A stretch of 64,000 nucleotides of DNA, from assembly GCA_034620365.1 (NCBI GenBank), contig JAQGEQ010000179.1:496001-560000 (forward strand), read 5' to 3'. Numbering within the stretch: the stretch's first letter is position 1; the number at the start of each line of letters is the position of its first letter. Positions 52,854 to 64,000 of this stretch are shown piece by piece. Made by a program: the position numbers and the translations under genes. Below the pieces are notes generated by a model. That model worked only from the letters and a program-made list of their open reading frames with translations. It searched no databases and had not been told where the DNA came from. The stretch is from Pegea sp. RAD2-039. Taxonomy: Eukaryota; Chordata; Thaliacea; Salpida; Salpidae.

Positions 52854-55800
52854 ATGACTGACTTAAGAGGTATGTATGTTTATTTCATATTTATTATTAA
52901 TATAAAAATATATTAATTGTTATTATGGTAGATTTTTTCAAGAAAACTCATAAGTAATTATTATTTAATCTTATATAGGGTCTGTCCCACCTTATTATAG
53001 AGATGTATATGATGTTCTATGTCCTGATAATAGTGAAGCAATCTCACAAACAATTTTAACAAACTTATTGGTCAAGTCCAAATTAGAAAAGGCTACATTG
53101 AGTCAGGTAAATAGAACAAGTTTTTAAACCATTTAAAGTTTATTTCTAGTTATTTAAAATGTATACTATATTTTAATTCTTTGTTTTAATATATCTCTGT
53201 TTTATAACCCATCATTTTAGACTATTCTTACTTTATTAGATTTGGAGTCTTCTAGATATAAAAAATGGAACAATTAATCGCAGTAATTTGTACAAAGCTC
53301 TTGCATTAGTTGCTTTTGCTCAAAGTGGGAAATCAGTTAGTGACAAGCTTCTAGAGAATTTTTCTGGAGAAGGTTTTTAATAATGATTTTTTTATTTTAA
53401 TTTCATGAAGATTTCAAAGAAACTTTATTAAAAGAATCATTCAATGCTTTAAATATAAACATTTTTATGTGTGATTTAGAGTTAACATTCGTTTGAAGAT
53501 TTTTCTCTAATTTTCTTTGTTTACTTTTTTGTTATTTTTTTCAGCAATTAGTAAAATATCATTTCTCTTTTTACTCAAAAAATCTTTGTACAATTAGCTT
53601 CTAATTCTAGAAAATTTGCTTCATTTATTCAACAGCATGTTTAGTTTGAAGTTGTTTGCTTTAGTAATTGTTTAATTTAATTTATATACAGAGCTTCCAC
53701 GCCCGGATTTAGGAGATGTAGAATCCATGAAGAGCTTACTACGACAAGAACAATCATCACCCACTAAGTTAAATCATTCTTATCAAGAAATGTGCAACTT
53801 TGATTCCATACAAGTATCGTTGGTTCCAGAAAAGAAAGGAATTTTCTTGAAACATGTTGAATATGAAGTTTCTAGTCAGGTAAATTATCAGCAGCAACTT
53901 TTTACTTGATTATAATAATCAATTTAAATAACTTTATAAAATATCTCAAAATTGAAGCTTAAACATTTAATTTCATTCTTATAACAATATAAACTGCTAC
54001 AGGAAATTCTTAAGTCGACTAATTGTTTTGTAGAGACATAATTCAAACGTAAAACGTCGCTACAACGATTTTCTGGCCTTCTATGATATTTTACAACAGT
54101 TGTTTCCATACAGAATGATACCAAAACTTCCACCTAAAAAAGTGATGTTAAATTGTAAGTAATTGTGTTTGTGTATCTCAACAATTTATTGATTTTCAAT
54201 TTGATACTTTATCTTAAGTATTGATTATTTTGTTGTCAACTCAAGTAGCCATTATATTGGCTTTCATGTTGTAACTTATCAAAATCAATTTTCTGATCTT
54301 CTAATTGATACGATGAATATTTTCTATCAAAGTTTGCTTCTTTTCTAGTTTGAATTTACTATTTTTTCAACGAGTTTTTACAAAATCATTCGTATAGAAG
54401 ATATATTATTAAATCTATTTTTCCTGTCCTCATATCAAGGTAGTCGCCCGAGGCTTTGTCAGTATAATCATAAGAATTTACTTGAAGCTCGTAAAATGGT
54501 TTAATTTTGCATCTGACTTTTATTGGCAGCTGATAGAGATTTTATTGAAGCCAGAAGGAAATCTCTGCGTCGATTCCTCAAAATCTTAAGTCGTCATCCG
54601 GCGATCTATGACAGTCAAGTCTTACAATTCTTTCTCACACATAACGGAGTAAGTTTCTAACTTATAAGCTTCAGTAGAATTTGTTTAAATGAAATAATTA
54701 AAAAGTTCTATAAAAAGTACAAATTTAATTTTGTTTTTGAAAATTGTGTTCTGAAATGCAGCAAGGTAGGAAAGATTTCGTTAATTATTTTCTACTTTGT
54801 TTGAAAGGTTTGAATGAAAACATTTTATTGTAAATATTTACTAATAAATTCCACTGTTTATAACTGCAGTAATAAAACCTCTGTGCTGCTATTAATAAGC
54901 ATGCCAGTTTTTTCTTAAAATGTTTTTTTGCATGAATTATAAAATCTAACAAATTTCATTTCAAACTTATAAGTGTTGCCTTTCAAAAAATTAGTCTTTA
55001 TCGAAACCAAACTCTCCTCTGATTGGTTACTTACTTTATGCTTCAGTAAACACGTACTTGCTGTATACAGGAAGTCGTCAACAAAATTAAAGAGCAATTC
55101 CGTGGTGCACCAGATGAGTTTTTCACCAGTGATTTGGCTGCTAATGCAAAGGTTTCTTTGCTATTTATGTTTAAATAAAAAACTTTTTATTTTCCTAAAT
55201 TTCATTAATTATCAAACAATATTTTCACCCAGGATTTGGTCTCACCTGAAACTCAATCAAACTTTGCAGCTAGCAAAGAACAGATTAGGCAGCTGAGTAA
55301 TCATGTTCACAAGCTGCGCGACATCACCACAAGAGTTGCTGAAAGAAGTTCGGGAAACTCAAGTGATATGATGAATTTCGGAAAAGAATTAATGTAAGTA
55401 ACAACTTCAAAAACATTTCTTCAAATTACAAATCAAATTTGGTTTTTAAATAATCACTAAATAATTTTCAAATTCTTTTATTTTTAATATCGATGACATT
55501 TTTCTGTGATCGACTTTATCCTACATATTTGATAGAATTTATGAAATATAAAAAGAAGAACTTAAAGGTTATAAGTATCACTGGAATAATTGGTGTAAAC
55601 ATCATGCTTAGGTCCTCTCATATTTCTTGTGCTATACACCAGAAAGTGTTTTTCTTTCATGATAAAGTAAATAAAATGATCTATCAAAGAATTAACAAAT
55701 TTTGGGAATTAAATCAAGAAATAATTGAGTTTTTATTACTTGGTATAAAAGTCACATTTCCTCCAAATTTTTTTCCAACAATTGCATTCCATGGACCACC

Positions 55801-57710
55801 GTACTTATCATCTAATGTAGTCTTCACATATTCAGCTATTTCCTTATCCGTCTAATGCCATAAAATGTTAAAAGTTATTTATAACTTTTCAAATTTTATT
55901 CTAAAAGTGTTTTCAGCCATCAAATTATTCAAATACTTTACTTCACAAATTTTCAGTCCTACTTTAGCAAGATGGAGTATTTCTTTTTCCAATTTCTTCC
56001 CTATATCTTTAATTTCAATTTTTGTTTTACTTTTTCTCTACCAGCAAAAAAACAACTTTGTAAATATTTCACAAAAAGTTGAAAATCAATTTGACACTTA
56101 CCAACATATTTGCAAGTTGAATAGATTTTCAGCAAATTCTGTTGTAGCTGTTTATTTGCTTTTATTGTTTATGACGTAATATTAATAAATAAATTGTCAA
56201 ACTGAAATTTCATTCATAAAATTCATTTCTGGTCATTTAAATACAATTCAATTTGAAGCTTAATATTTGTTTTAATATTTATTGAAAAACTTACATTAAA
56301 GTCATCCTTTCCTGTTTCTTGATGTTTGATTCGTAAGCAATTTTGTTCTTGAAGTTTTTATAAAACTGAAATACGAATAAAATGTTCAATTAATTAATTT
56401 GTTGTTTCAACTTTGAAACATTTATTTTTATTTTAGAGCTATTGGCAACGATACTTCAGTTGCTTCTCAATGGGCAACAGGCGGTAACTGCATCATCAAT
56501 AATCTCAAAAAATCCTTTAGAAGTTTGTCTGTTGAGTTTTCTTCTATTTCGGAAAAGCATTCCTTACAAGTTAGTAACTTTGTATAAAATTTCTTATCTT
56601 TTATCTTATTATTATCTTATTAATAGAACAAACGTGAAGAGGAAGGAGTAGTTGATCAACTGAACGTGCTGCACGACCTGCTACAAGCTTACCAGGTTTC
56701 ATTTACAACTTACTGACATTTTCAGCTTTCAATTGATCAATTTGTCACATGACACCACTACATGCTACTACTAGCTTCAATCTTCTTATTTCAATTTAGG
56801 ATTTATGTGATCGTCATGAAAGAGGAGTTTTGAAGGAGCATCATTACGCTTTGAAGAAGTATGGAGCCATGAAAACTAAAAGGATGGCAGCTACCATCGC
56901 AAATATGGAACAGGTAGAAGATTTTGCCAACTTTAATAACTCTCAAATTCAAATTTTATTTTTTGTTTTTTAGCAAGGTGTTGATAAAATGGAATCAAAA
57001 ATACAAGCTGTGAGGGTTTCGTTCAAATATTTCTGATTTAGTTGTTAAATCTCTCTTGATAATTCCAGGCTTATCTTCAACTTATATAAACTTTTATTTT
57101 TTGGCTTGCTAGCAAGAAAATGAAATTGCGACTAGAGAATGTCGGAATTACTTCTCACTTCATTGTATTCATTTGGAAACTCAACTTGTGTATTTGAACA
57201 TGGAAATTTTAGCAGATGTACTCACCACCCTAGTTGCTACTCAGATGAAGGGGCATGATGAGGTAGAAAAACGTCACTGTTGCTAGTTTCAATTTGTTGT
57301 TATCGTTGTTGTTAGAATTTGTTTGTAAGTTTGATTGGTTGCTGAAAAAGGTTTTAGATGACTGAACTTTTGTTGAATGGTTGAAAATAAGTTGCTGAAA
57401 GTTTAAAGGAGAAAAATCGCTAATCGAAGTTATTTGAAGAATTTTTGTCTGCTTCATGATTTTTTGAATATTCAAAAGAGCTATAGATATATTCTTTTTA
57501 GCTTCAAATATGTCTTTTATCAAACTAAAGTTGAAGATGATGTAAATATCGAATAAAAAAATCTTTTGTAATTCTTCTTTCACAAAAGTTCACGAGATAT
57601 AAACCTAAGTCGAAATTTGTTATTTGCAGATGGCTATTCTATGGAAGGAACTTGCACCTAGGGTAACTGATCTTCTTCCAAAAGATTCAAAAAGCAACGG
57701 ATCTATTTAG
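52854..57710 (+). CDS. SNX8: Sorting nexin 8 (SNX8/Mvp1) with N-terminal EH domain, 14 exons
   Basis: SNX8/Mvp1 is an endosomal PX-BAR sorting nexin that binds phosphoinositides and forms recycling tubules. The model has 509 residues. Exons: 52854-52869, 52979-53106, 53240-53372, 53692-53879, 54034-54154, 54530-54648, 55071-55151, 55233-55393, 56437-56569, 56627-56695, 56800-56913, 56974-57009, 57113-57262, 57630-57710. Residues about 9-93 form an EH domain: YYRDVYDVLCPDNS, KATLSQIWSLLDIKNGTINR, LYKALALVAFAQSG. The PX domain (about 130-235) has VPEKKGIFLKHVEYEVSS, RRYNDFLAFYDIL, FPYRMIPKLPPKK, DRDFIEARRKSLRRF. The BAR region follows: NFGKELM, SFRSLSVEFSSIS, YKDLCDRHERGVL-type sequence (here YQDLCDRHERGVL), RNYFSLHCIHLETQLVYL. 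The exon 3 acceptor at 53239 keeps the EH frame; the earlier AG at 53220 does not. Intron 8 carries a dynein light chain gene on the other strand. Confidence 0.97.
55562..56107 (-). CDS. LC8-type dynein light chain nested in SNX8 intron 8
   Basis: Four minus-strand exons, 56102-56107, 55942-56037, 55740-55851 and 55562-55680, join in frame to 110 residues. Each intron has GT and AG ends (GTAAGT, GTAAAG, GTAATA donors; GGTAG, ATTAG, GATAG acceptors). Features of the LC8/DYNLL fold: helix KKLEKEILHLAKVGLKI, helix TDKEIAEYVKTTLDDKYGG, then PWNAIVGKKFGGNVTF and the strand HFIYFIMKEKHFLVYST, matching the family order helix, DKKY, W-x-x-IVG, FG, HFIYF. LC8 dimers bind dynein intermediate chains and many short-linear-motif partners. 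The C-terminus runs about 20 residues past the usual end. The start is least sure: the first exon encodes only Met-Leu, and an upstream minus-strand exon-like piece (56295-56365), with good splice sites, may be 5' leader. It is divergent from canonical LC8, so one of the family's paralogues. Confidence 0.85.
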
Positions 57711-58630
57711 CTAAATCTCGCCATATCCCAGTTGCATGATATTACTCTATAAGGCATAGTACATCACTTACAGTGAACAGTTTTCAGATAAACTTTATCA
57801 GTCTATCAATGTATTATGTGATAAAAAGACGAGAACTAGTGATCTAAATCAAGTTAATTGTGGAATTTGTTGTGATCATGTGTAAACTTATTTGAATAAC
57901 CTTTCTTAACCTAATCTATAAAATATTTCATTTTATTTTCTGCTAATGTCACAAAATACTATTTCTTTGATTTGTTTATTCGTTTGATCAATTTTATTTT
58001 TGACTTTGTGCAATTAATTTCTGTTATATTTATGATTTCTTTTCTCTGGCAGTTTTCCAATTGCTTTTCCTAAACTTTAAATATAATAAATTGTAGACTT
58101 TCTTTGCTTTCATTTTAACATCATGTTGTTTGAGGCGGCAGTGTTACTAAATCCGGATAAACCATTCAATTGACGCTCGATGGTTTTAGTTTTAATAATC
58201 AGATAAAATCATCACACATTTGCTCTTTCTATTTTCAATAAATGAAATTGATAATCGAAGAAAATAAACATTCAAGTTTTGAGAATGCTTGTATGAAAGC
58301 TCTTCGACTTGCTGTAGTTGTGATATGTAAACAACTTTAGTACATCAACATCTCAATTACTTTTATATAAACTTTATTTGAAAAATTTCTACATGACAGA
58401 AATTATTAATTGAATAAAACCTTCAATCTGATCTATTTTTAGATCGATGACTTTCTATTCAAGATAAAGATTAAAAATATAAAAAATATTATTTCAAATA
58501 GTACAAGATAAAAAAGAGCTGAAAATCTACAAAAACATCGACAACTAGAAAACAAATATTTATCTATCTACAACTAAACCCTTCTATGTTTATTACAAAA
58601 TATTTCCATGTTGAAACAAAAACTAAAATT
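57711..58630. other. Convergent 3' intergenic region
   Basis: About 0.9 kb between the stop codons of SNX8 (plus) and the multi-EGF protein (minus). AATAAA motifs at 58085-58090 and near 58239 fit plus-strand polyadenylation. No gene seen. Confidence 0.6.
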
Positions 58631-61600
58631 TCATTCGATAATTTCTCCTGTAGAAGCATGAAGATTCGAAAGATGGGGCTGGACATAATGAGAACGTCTT
58701 GATAAGTTGTAAGCATTTTGTGATGCTTTTCTAACTGAGGTTTTAATTGGGACATGAACAGATGGTCTGAAAGTAGATTTTGTGGTTATTCGGAACAATT
58801 TAACAGAAAATACCTTGGATTTTTAGAAATTGTTGGTTGATAGTTGTCGCCAATCATGTCATGTTGTTCATCTTCTCTATCATCAATTTTGCTAGCTGTA
58901 AAATCGATATTTCAAACTTGAAGAATCTGATAGTTGAATAAATAATTGATCTAAACGTTAAAGATTACTTTAAAGTTGGTTAGAAACTGAAATAAAAACA
59001 AAAATTTACCTGGATGGTTATAGTCAAAATCCGACTTTCTAGCAGACAGATTCTGTTTTAAGTCTATTGTTTCATTTCTTGGAATATCAAAACGCTGAAA
59101 TAAATTTAAACTAGAAACAATTTTTTAAAGAATAACATAAAAATGACTTGTCACTCAAATCAAAGTAGATGAACAGTTTGAAAATTGGTAAAATATTCCT
59201 AAACAAAATTTATTTAGCTACTTAAAGATCATTTTACAGACTTTGTATTTTCTTCATGCAGATAAGAAAATAGCTTTAAAAACATAATTTGATTTTCTTA
59301 GATTACTCAACTAAAAATGACTCAATTACAAACGATTTGAAAAAGGATGTACTTACAATTTTCCTTGGCAATCTGTTGTTTTGGTTTAAATTTCTGAAGC
59401 TTGCACCTTCTAAGAAAAAAATTTTGTAAAAGGCTTATACAAAAGATAACAACTTTTTAATAAAGCTCAAAACCTTAAGATAAAGTAAGATTATCACACA
59501 TTTAAAACATTAATGTTTAAAACCTGAATGTAAAAAGAACTATAAATTAAAATAGTTTTGTTAAAATTGTTATTTACATAAATATTGTAGGATTGTAAAA
59601 TATTCAAGAAAATAATAGGAAAGTTGTTAAATGACAAAGTAAGATAGAAAAAATATTACCAGGTCTAATAGAACTTCTTCTCTTTTTTTCTATCAAGGAA
59701 TGTTTAGATTCTCTTCTTTTATTGGTCGAGTTTCTGCAACAAACTGTGTGTGAAAAGCTTGCCATAAAGTTTTTACAATTTAACTGTTAATCTTTTAATC
59801 TCAACTCATAACTTGGTTTAATCTGCTTATAAAATAAAATATTTAGAATTACATTTACAAAAGCATTAGAATTAATTAAAAATCTTCGGTTAAGCGACCT
59901 ACCTATGAGATCTGTTCACATAAGATTCATTCTCCGGATAAAGATAATTCTTAGAAGGAGCTTCTACGAGATGAGACGGAAGCTGTTATGAATAAGATCA
60001 AGAAAGTTCAACAAATTCAACTGTATTAAAAAATAGAAACTATTTGATGCTACCAATGTAACAACAAACGCATATTTCTGTTAATATTTATTTACATCTG
60101 GTGTTAATTAAACGAGTTAACTAAATTCCAACATTTCTTGAAATTAAAGTTTGAACTAAAACCAAACCCCACTTTATTTATGTTTTGTTTACTATTTTCT
60201 GTAAAAGAAACAGTGTTCATATGTATAACATCACTCACTAATACTGTTAATTTAGTGATACTTTTGATGTTAAATTAGAGTAAGTGGTTTATATTAACAA
60301 TTCATTTTTCTTATGTCTATTGGCTCAAGATTTCTTTTTTTAATTCAATAAACTATTTTACTAAATCTTCTATGAAATAAATTTCAGAATTGTCAAAACA
60401 TATAATCTACGTTTGTATTTCTGAAAAAAATTTGAAAAACAGTTTAAAAAAAACTATTGATTTATAACCGAAATTAAGCTGTGGAAATTGTTTAAATCTC
60501 ATCAGAAGATTAATTTATAATTGAAATAACAAACCTCCCAAGAATGTTTATAAGCCTCATGTTGTTGAGGTACTAGCCATTGAGGTCGATAAGAACGGTC
60601 TGTTGTGTAAGTGTTTGATGGATTTGATAAAACTAACTCGACAACAGAAGCATTTTGTATTTTTTGTTTCATTTCACTATCAGAGACACTCCGTTTGATC
60701 AACGTTTTTGGGCTAACTTCTTCATTTTCATCTTCTAAGTTATATTCAGTTATCTCATCTGTTATGTTTTTCTTTTTGTCTTCAATCGCTGATGGTGGGT
60801 TATTGTTGGTGTTGTTGTTGCTTTCATCTCTGATCTGAAAAACGCCGAAATAAATTAGTTTTAAAAACAGTTCTTTAAATAGTTACATAAAATTGTAAAA
60901 TGAAAACATTTACTCAGAATTAAATCTTACTGATTTTTTTCCAAATATTTGATTCTCAGCTTGAGTTTTTCTTTTCAATCGTCGAATATAGAAAATCAAA
61001 AAACCAAAGACCAAAGTTGAAAACAAAAACAAAAAGAAAGAAGGAAGAAACGCCGCCAAAAAGCTGTTTCGTCTTGTGACGTCTGTGGTAGAACTATCTT
61101 CGCAAAATCTGCAAGATTTTAATTCTACTTTGATATATCTATTTGAAAAGTGAAATACAAAACTATCAAAAGTCAATTGTTTTATGCTGTTGAATAATCT
61201 GTTACATTTCAAAAAGTTATTTTATCAAAATAACTAATTAAAACTGTATATTTGATAAAATTTTAAAACAAATAAATATTGATAACTTACTGGCCAATAT
61301 ATCCAAACGGACAATCACAGATAAAGTGATTGTTTTGATCAACACATTTCCCACCATTTTGGCAATTAACATCAACACAATCATCTAAATTAACCTCACA
61401 AAACTCTCCTTCAAATCCTTCCATACATTTACAGCTAAACTCTTTCTAATAAACAATTAAAGGAATTAGTTTTAAAGTTTTGTGACTGTGACAATTAAAT
61501 TTGATAATGTGACAAAATTCAGTGTTTTTTTATCACTAAATGGCATTAAAGCACTTTTGCCAGTTGGTATGTAAGTATTTTTTTAAAGAGAATTTGTTAA

Positions 61601-64000
61601 AGAAACAAACTAAAGGAGTTTGAACATTTTTTGAAACAAATTTAATCTTTTATGAAATAAGAGCACATTCTTGTCAGCTCAACAAATTGCTGATGATCAT
61701 TGAAAGATGTTTTTATTTCTAATAACTTAATTTGCATAATTTTAACTAACACCATCATCAATACAGCTGCCTCCGTTTTTACAATAATTTGCATCACATC
61801 TGTTTTCACTTGACTGGCAACGAATACCTCCAAAGTTAGCAGCACAAGAGCAACTAAGAAAGTCATAAATAAATCTTTTATATCAAACTAAACCCAGCAA
61901 TTAAAAATAAAATCTTTAATTTAAAAAAAAAATTCTTCCTGTTATTAAAAAGTTATAAATGAAAAATAACCTAAAAGCATTGACTAAATCAATACAAGTA
62001 GCTCCATTGAAACAAGGATTTGAGACACATTCATCAACTTTCTCCTCACATAGGTTACCTGTGAGTAAAAATAAATGAAGATAGTTGTTTTTGAGTTGAA
62101 GAAGAGACCTGTGAAGCCAGCAACACAAGAACATTGAAATGAATTTCTTCCATCTATACATACAGCTCCATTCTGACAAGGGTTACTCAGACATTCATTA
62201 ACATTTATCTCACACCTAACTCCCGAAAAACCATTTGAACATTCACAAATGAAACTAAAAAGTCAAACTTTAGATAAGATAAACATTAAAAAAAACAATT
62301 TGGCAGAAGATTTCTTTTAATATATATTAAATAATTTTTGATGTTTAATAAAATATTTTATAATAATAAATTTGTGAAATATAATTTAACTTCATTAGCA
62401 AATTACATGATAAATATGTGCTCAAAACCTGTTTTCACCATCCACACATGTAGCTCCATTATAGCATGGTAGTAATGAGCATTCATTCAAGTTATTTTCA
62501 CATAGTCTGCCATAAAATCCTGGTGAACACCAACACTTAAATTCAGTAAAAAACTTTTCACAGGTAGCTCCGTTTTTACAAGGATTACTTGAACATTCAT
62601 CTTTATCTATCTAATAAGTAAAAACCAAAATTAATTTCAAATTAGTTATGATTTTTTTTGAATTACTAACCTCACAATTATTACCAGAAAAACCATTAGT
62701 GCAATGGCACTCGTAAGAGCCAATTTCTTCCAGACATGTGCCCCCGTTTTTACACGGATTGCTTGAATAGAAGAATTTTAGATGCTAACACTTATCAGTT
62801 ATTTTATATATGTTACTTAATTATTTGATAAACAAATTAATCTTTTGAAACTATTTTTGAAATTAGTTTCAAGTTGAAAAAAATGTTGTAATGTTTTTAA
62901 AATGTTATAAAACTATTCATTTGCATTCTATTCTTTTCGCTTCACTTCATCTAATCATATTGGCATAGCTTAGTTTTTGAATAGCTGAAATTACTACTAT
63001 GGTAGTTAGCTACCTAAAAACTTCCTATTTATTTTCTGAATCTTTTATATTTTTCTATTTTTGATCTACTATAAACATTCTTTGTATATTGAAAATAATT
63101 ATTTAAACAATTCAAACAAAAAATAAAAACATTTTATCAATGGGTCATTACCTTAAACACTCATTTATATCCTCTTCACAGTTGACACCATCAAATCCAT
63201 TTAAACATTTACACTCATAACTATTGATGAGGTTTTTACATTCACCACTATTCACACATGGATTTGAACTGCATTCATCAATATCTTCAGCACATGTATT
63301 GCCAGTGTAACCATCAACACACAAACAAGCGAATTCGCTAATTCCATCTCTAAAAAAAATTAAAATACTAAATTTAATTGGTTTATGAAAAGATGTGGTC
63401 GTTTAAGATGTTATGAAGAAATGTAAGAGTAAACTAGATCCAGTTCACAACAACAATTTAGCGATGAATTGTCTAAGACTTACACACAAGTGCCGCCGTT
63501 TTTACAAGCGTCATTTCGGCAATCATTTCTATTTCTTTCACAAGTTTCACCGATAAATCCTCTAATACAACGACATCTAAAAGAAAGTTTAAAAAATCTT
63601 ATTCTTTCAGGTGATAATAGGTTTTTATCAAAGTAGTTTCTACTAACTCAAATTTATTTATTCCTTTCTCCATACATGTACCCCCGTTTTGACAAGGAGA
63701 ACTAAAACACTCGTCTATATCGAATTCACAATTGAGACCTTCAGTTCCATCCCTTTTCAAAGGAAGTTTAGGTTTAATTTAGTTTCTACAACATCAAATA
63801 AATGAACTTTTATTTATTTTGCAAGTAAATGTCTGTTCCAACACGACTGATTTTGCATCTAAACTACTTACTTGCAGCTGCATGAGTATCCGTTTATCAA
63901 ATCACTGCAAACACCTTCATTCAAACAAGGGGAACTCGAACACTCATCAAAGTTTAACTCGCAATGTTTCCCAACAAAGCCAGGTTTACAATCACACCAA
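58631..64000 (-). CDS. Multi-EGF type I membrane protein, 3' part (5' end outside window)
   Basis: Eighteen exons are visible, 758 codons plus one base, all phases consistent, running off the window at 64000. After a partial repeat come eleven complete EGF domains, several of calcium-binding type ([41 protein letters not shown]). The last ([17 protein letters not shown]...GYIGQFCE) leads directly into one transmembrane helix ([26 protein letters not shown], exon 60931-61108) and the stop-transfer RRLKRK. The tail is about 290 residues, with NNNTNNNPP, many Ser and basic clusters ([19 protein letters not shown]) and the end TGEIIE. No ankyrin repeats, Lin-Notch repeats or laminin G domains are seen, so it is not Notch, and the tail does not end in the ERLI motif of Crumbs. 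A Notch ligand (Delta or Serrate type) or another EGF-array adhesion protein remains possible; a DSL domain would lie outside the window. Confidence 0.92.

Noticed and set aside
53221-53239. Earlier acceptor for SNX8 exon 3 (CATTTTAG at 53220)
   Set aside because: It leads to an in-frame stop; the next AG at 53239 gives an intact EH domain.
55493-56179. Plus-strand frames of 120 and 104 codons in SNX8 intron 8
   Set aside because: Shadows of the antisense dynein light chain gene; no family match on the plus strand.
58564-58755. Minus-strand 63-codon frame at the 3' end of the multi-EGF gene
   Set aside because: Wrong frame; the phase-consistent frame ends in TGEIIE at 58631.
1-64000. CRISPR arrays, operons, prokaryotic origins or insertion sequences
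   Set aside because: Spliced metazoan genes throughout; no direct-repeat/spacer pattern and no prokaryotic gene organisation.

Overview
This is a gene-bearing stretch of an AT-rich (by eye about 72-73 percent A+T) animal nuclear genome. The gene set is metazoan: a Polycomb RING1/RNF2, a GON4-like chromatin factor, NDRG, sorting nexin 8, an LC8-type dynein light chain, a CUB/EGF/mucin membrane protein and a multi-EGF membrane protein. Every recognised gene is split by GT-AG introns with consistent phases. Many introns are only about 50-60 bases, others run to about 1 kb. Short introns with this base composition recall flatworms, rotifers or orthonectids, but nothing here fixes the phylum.

Layout. 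1-21 kb: gene-poor. It holds two minus-strand 5' gene pieces of transcription-factor-like composition (exon at 2168-2813; two joined exons at 11286-12928), whose downstream exons I could not find, and several GC-richer islands that look regulatory, with repeated TGACGTCA sites and an X-box/CCAAT/E-box cluster. 21-26.4 kb: a 26-exon GON4-like gene (minus). 29.9-32.2 kb: an 8-exon RING1/RNF2 gene (minus). 34.0-34.7 kb: a decayed LINE 3' end (minus). 36.1-41.3 kb: a CUB-EGF-mucin transmembrane protein (minus) with two possible cytoplasmic tails. 42.1-43.0 kb: a degenerate tRNA-Val-like sequence, possibly a SINE head, and a second LINE-type tail. 44.7-48.8 kb: NDRG (plus, 13 exons, 386 residues). 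52.9-57.7 kb: SNX8 (plus, 14 exons, 509 residues) with an N-terminal EH domain and a complete LC8-type dynein light chain gene nested antisense in its eighth intron. 58.6 kb to the window end: the 3' part of a multi-EGF type I membrane protein (minus, at least 11 complete EGF repeats, one transmembrane helix, long basic tail).

Exon models were built by hand from splice motifs, reading-frame phase and remembered family features. Exon lengths sum to whole codons in every gene called complete (GON4-like 972 aa, RING1/RNF2 359 aa, NDRG 386 aa, SNX8 509 aa, dynein light chain 110 aa, CUB-EGF 794 or 599 aa). The neighbours do not form one pathway. The most unusual items are the nested dynein gene, the EH-PX-BAR architecture, the alternative tail of the CUB-EGF protein, its 90-base higher-order mucin repeat, a probable GC-AG intron in the GON4-like gene, and the cluster of cAMP-response-type palindromes in the gene-poor 5' third.
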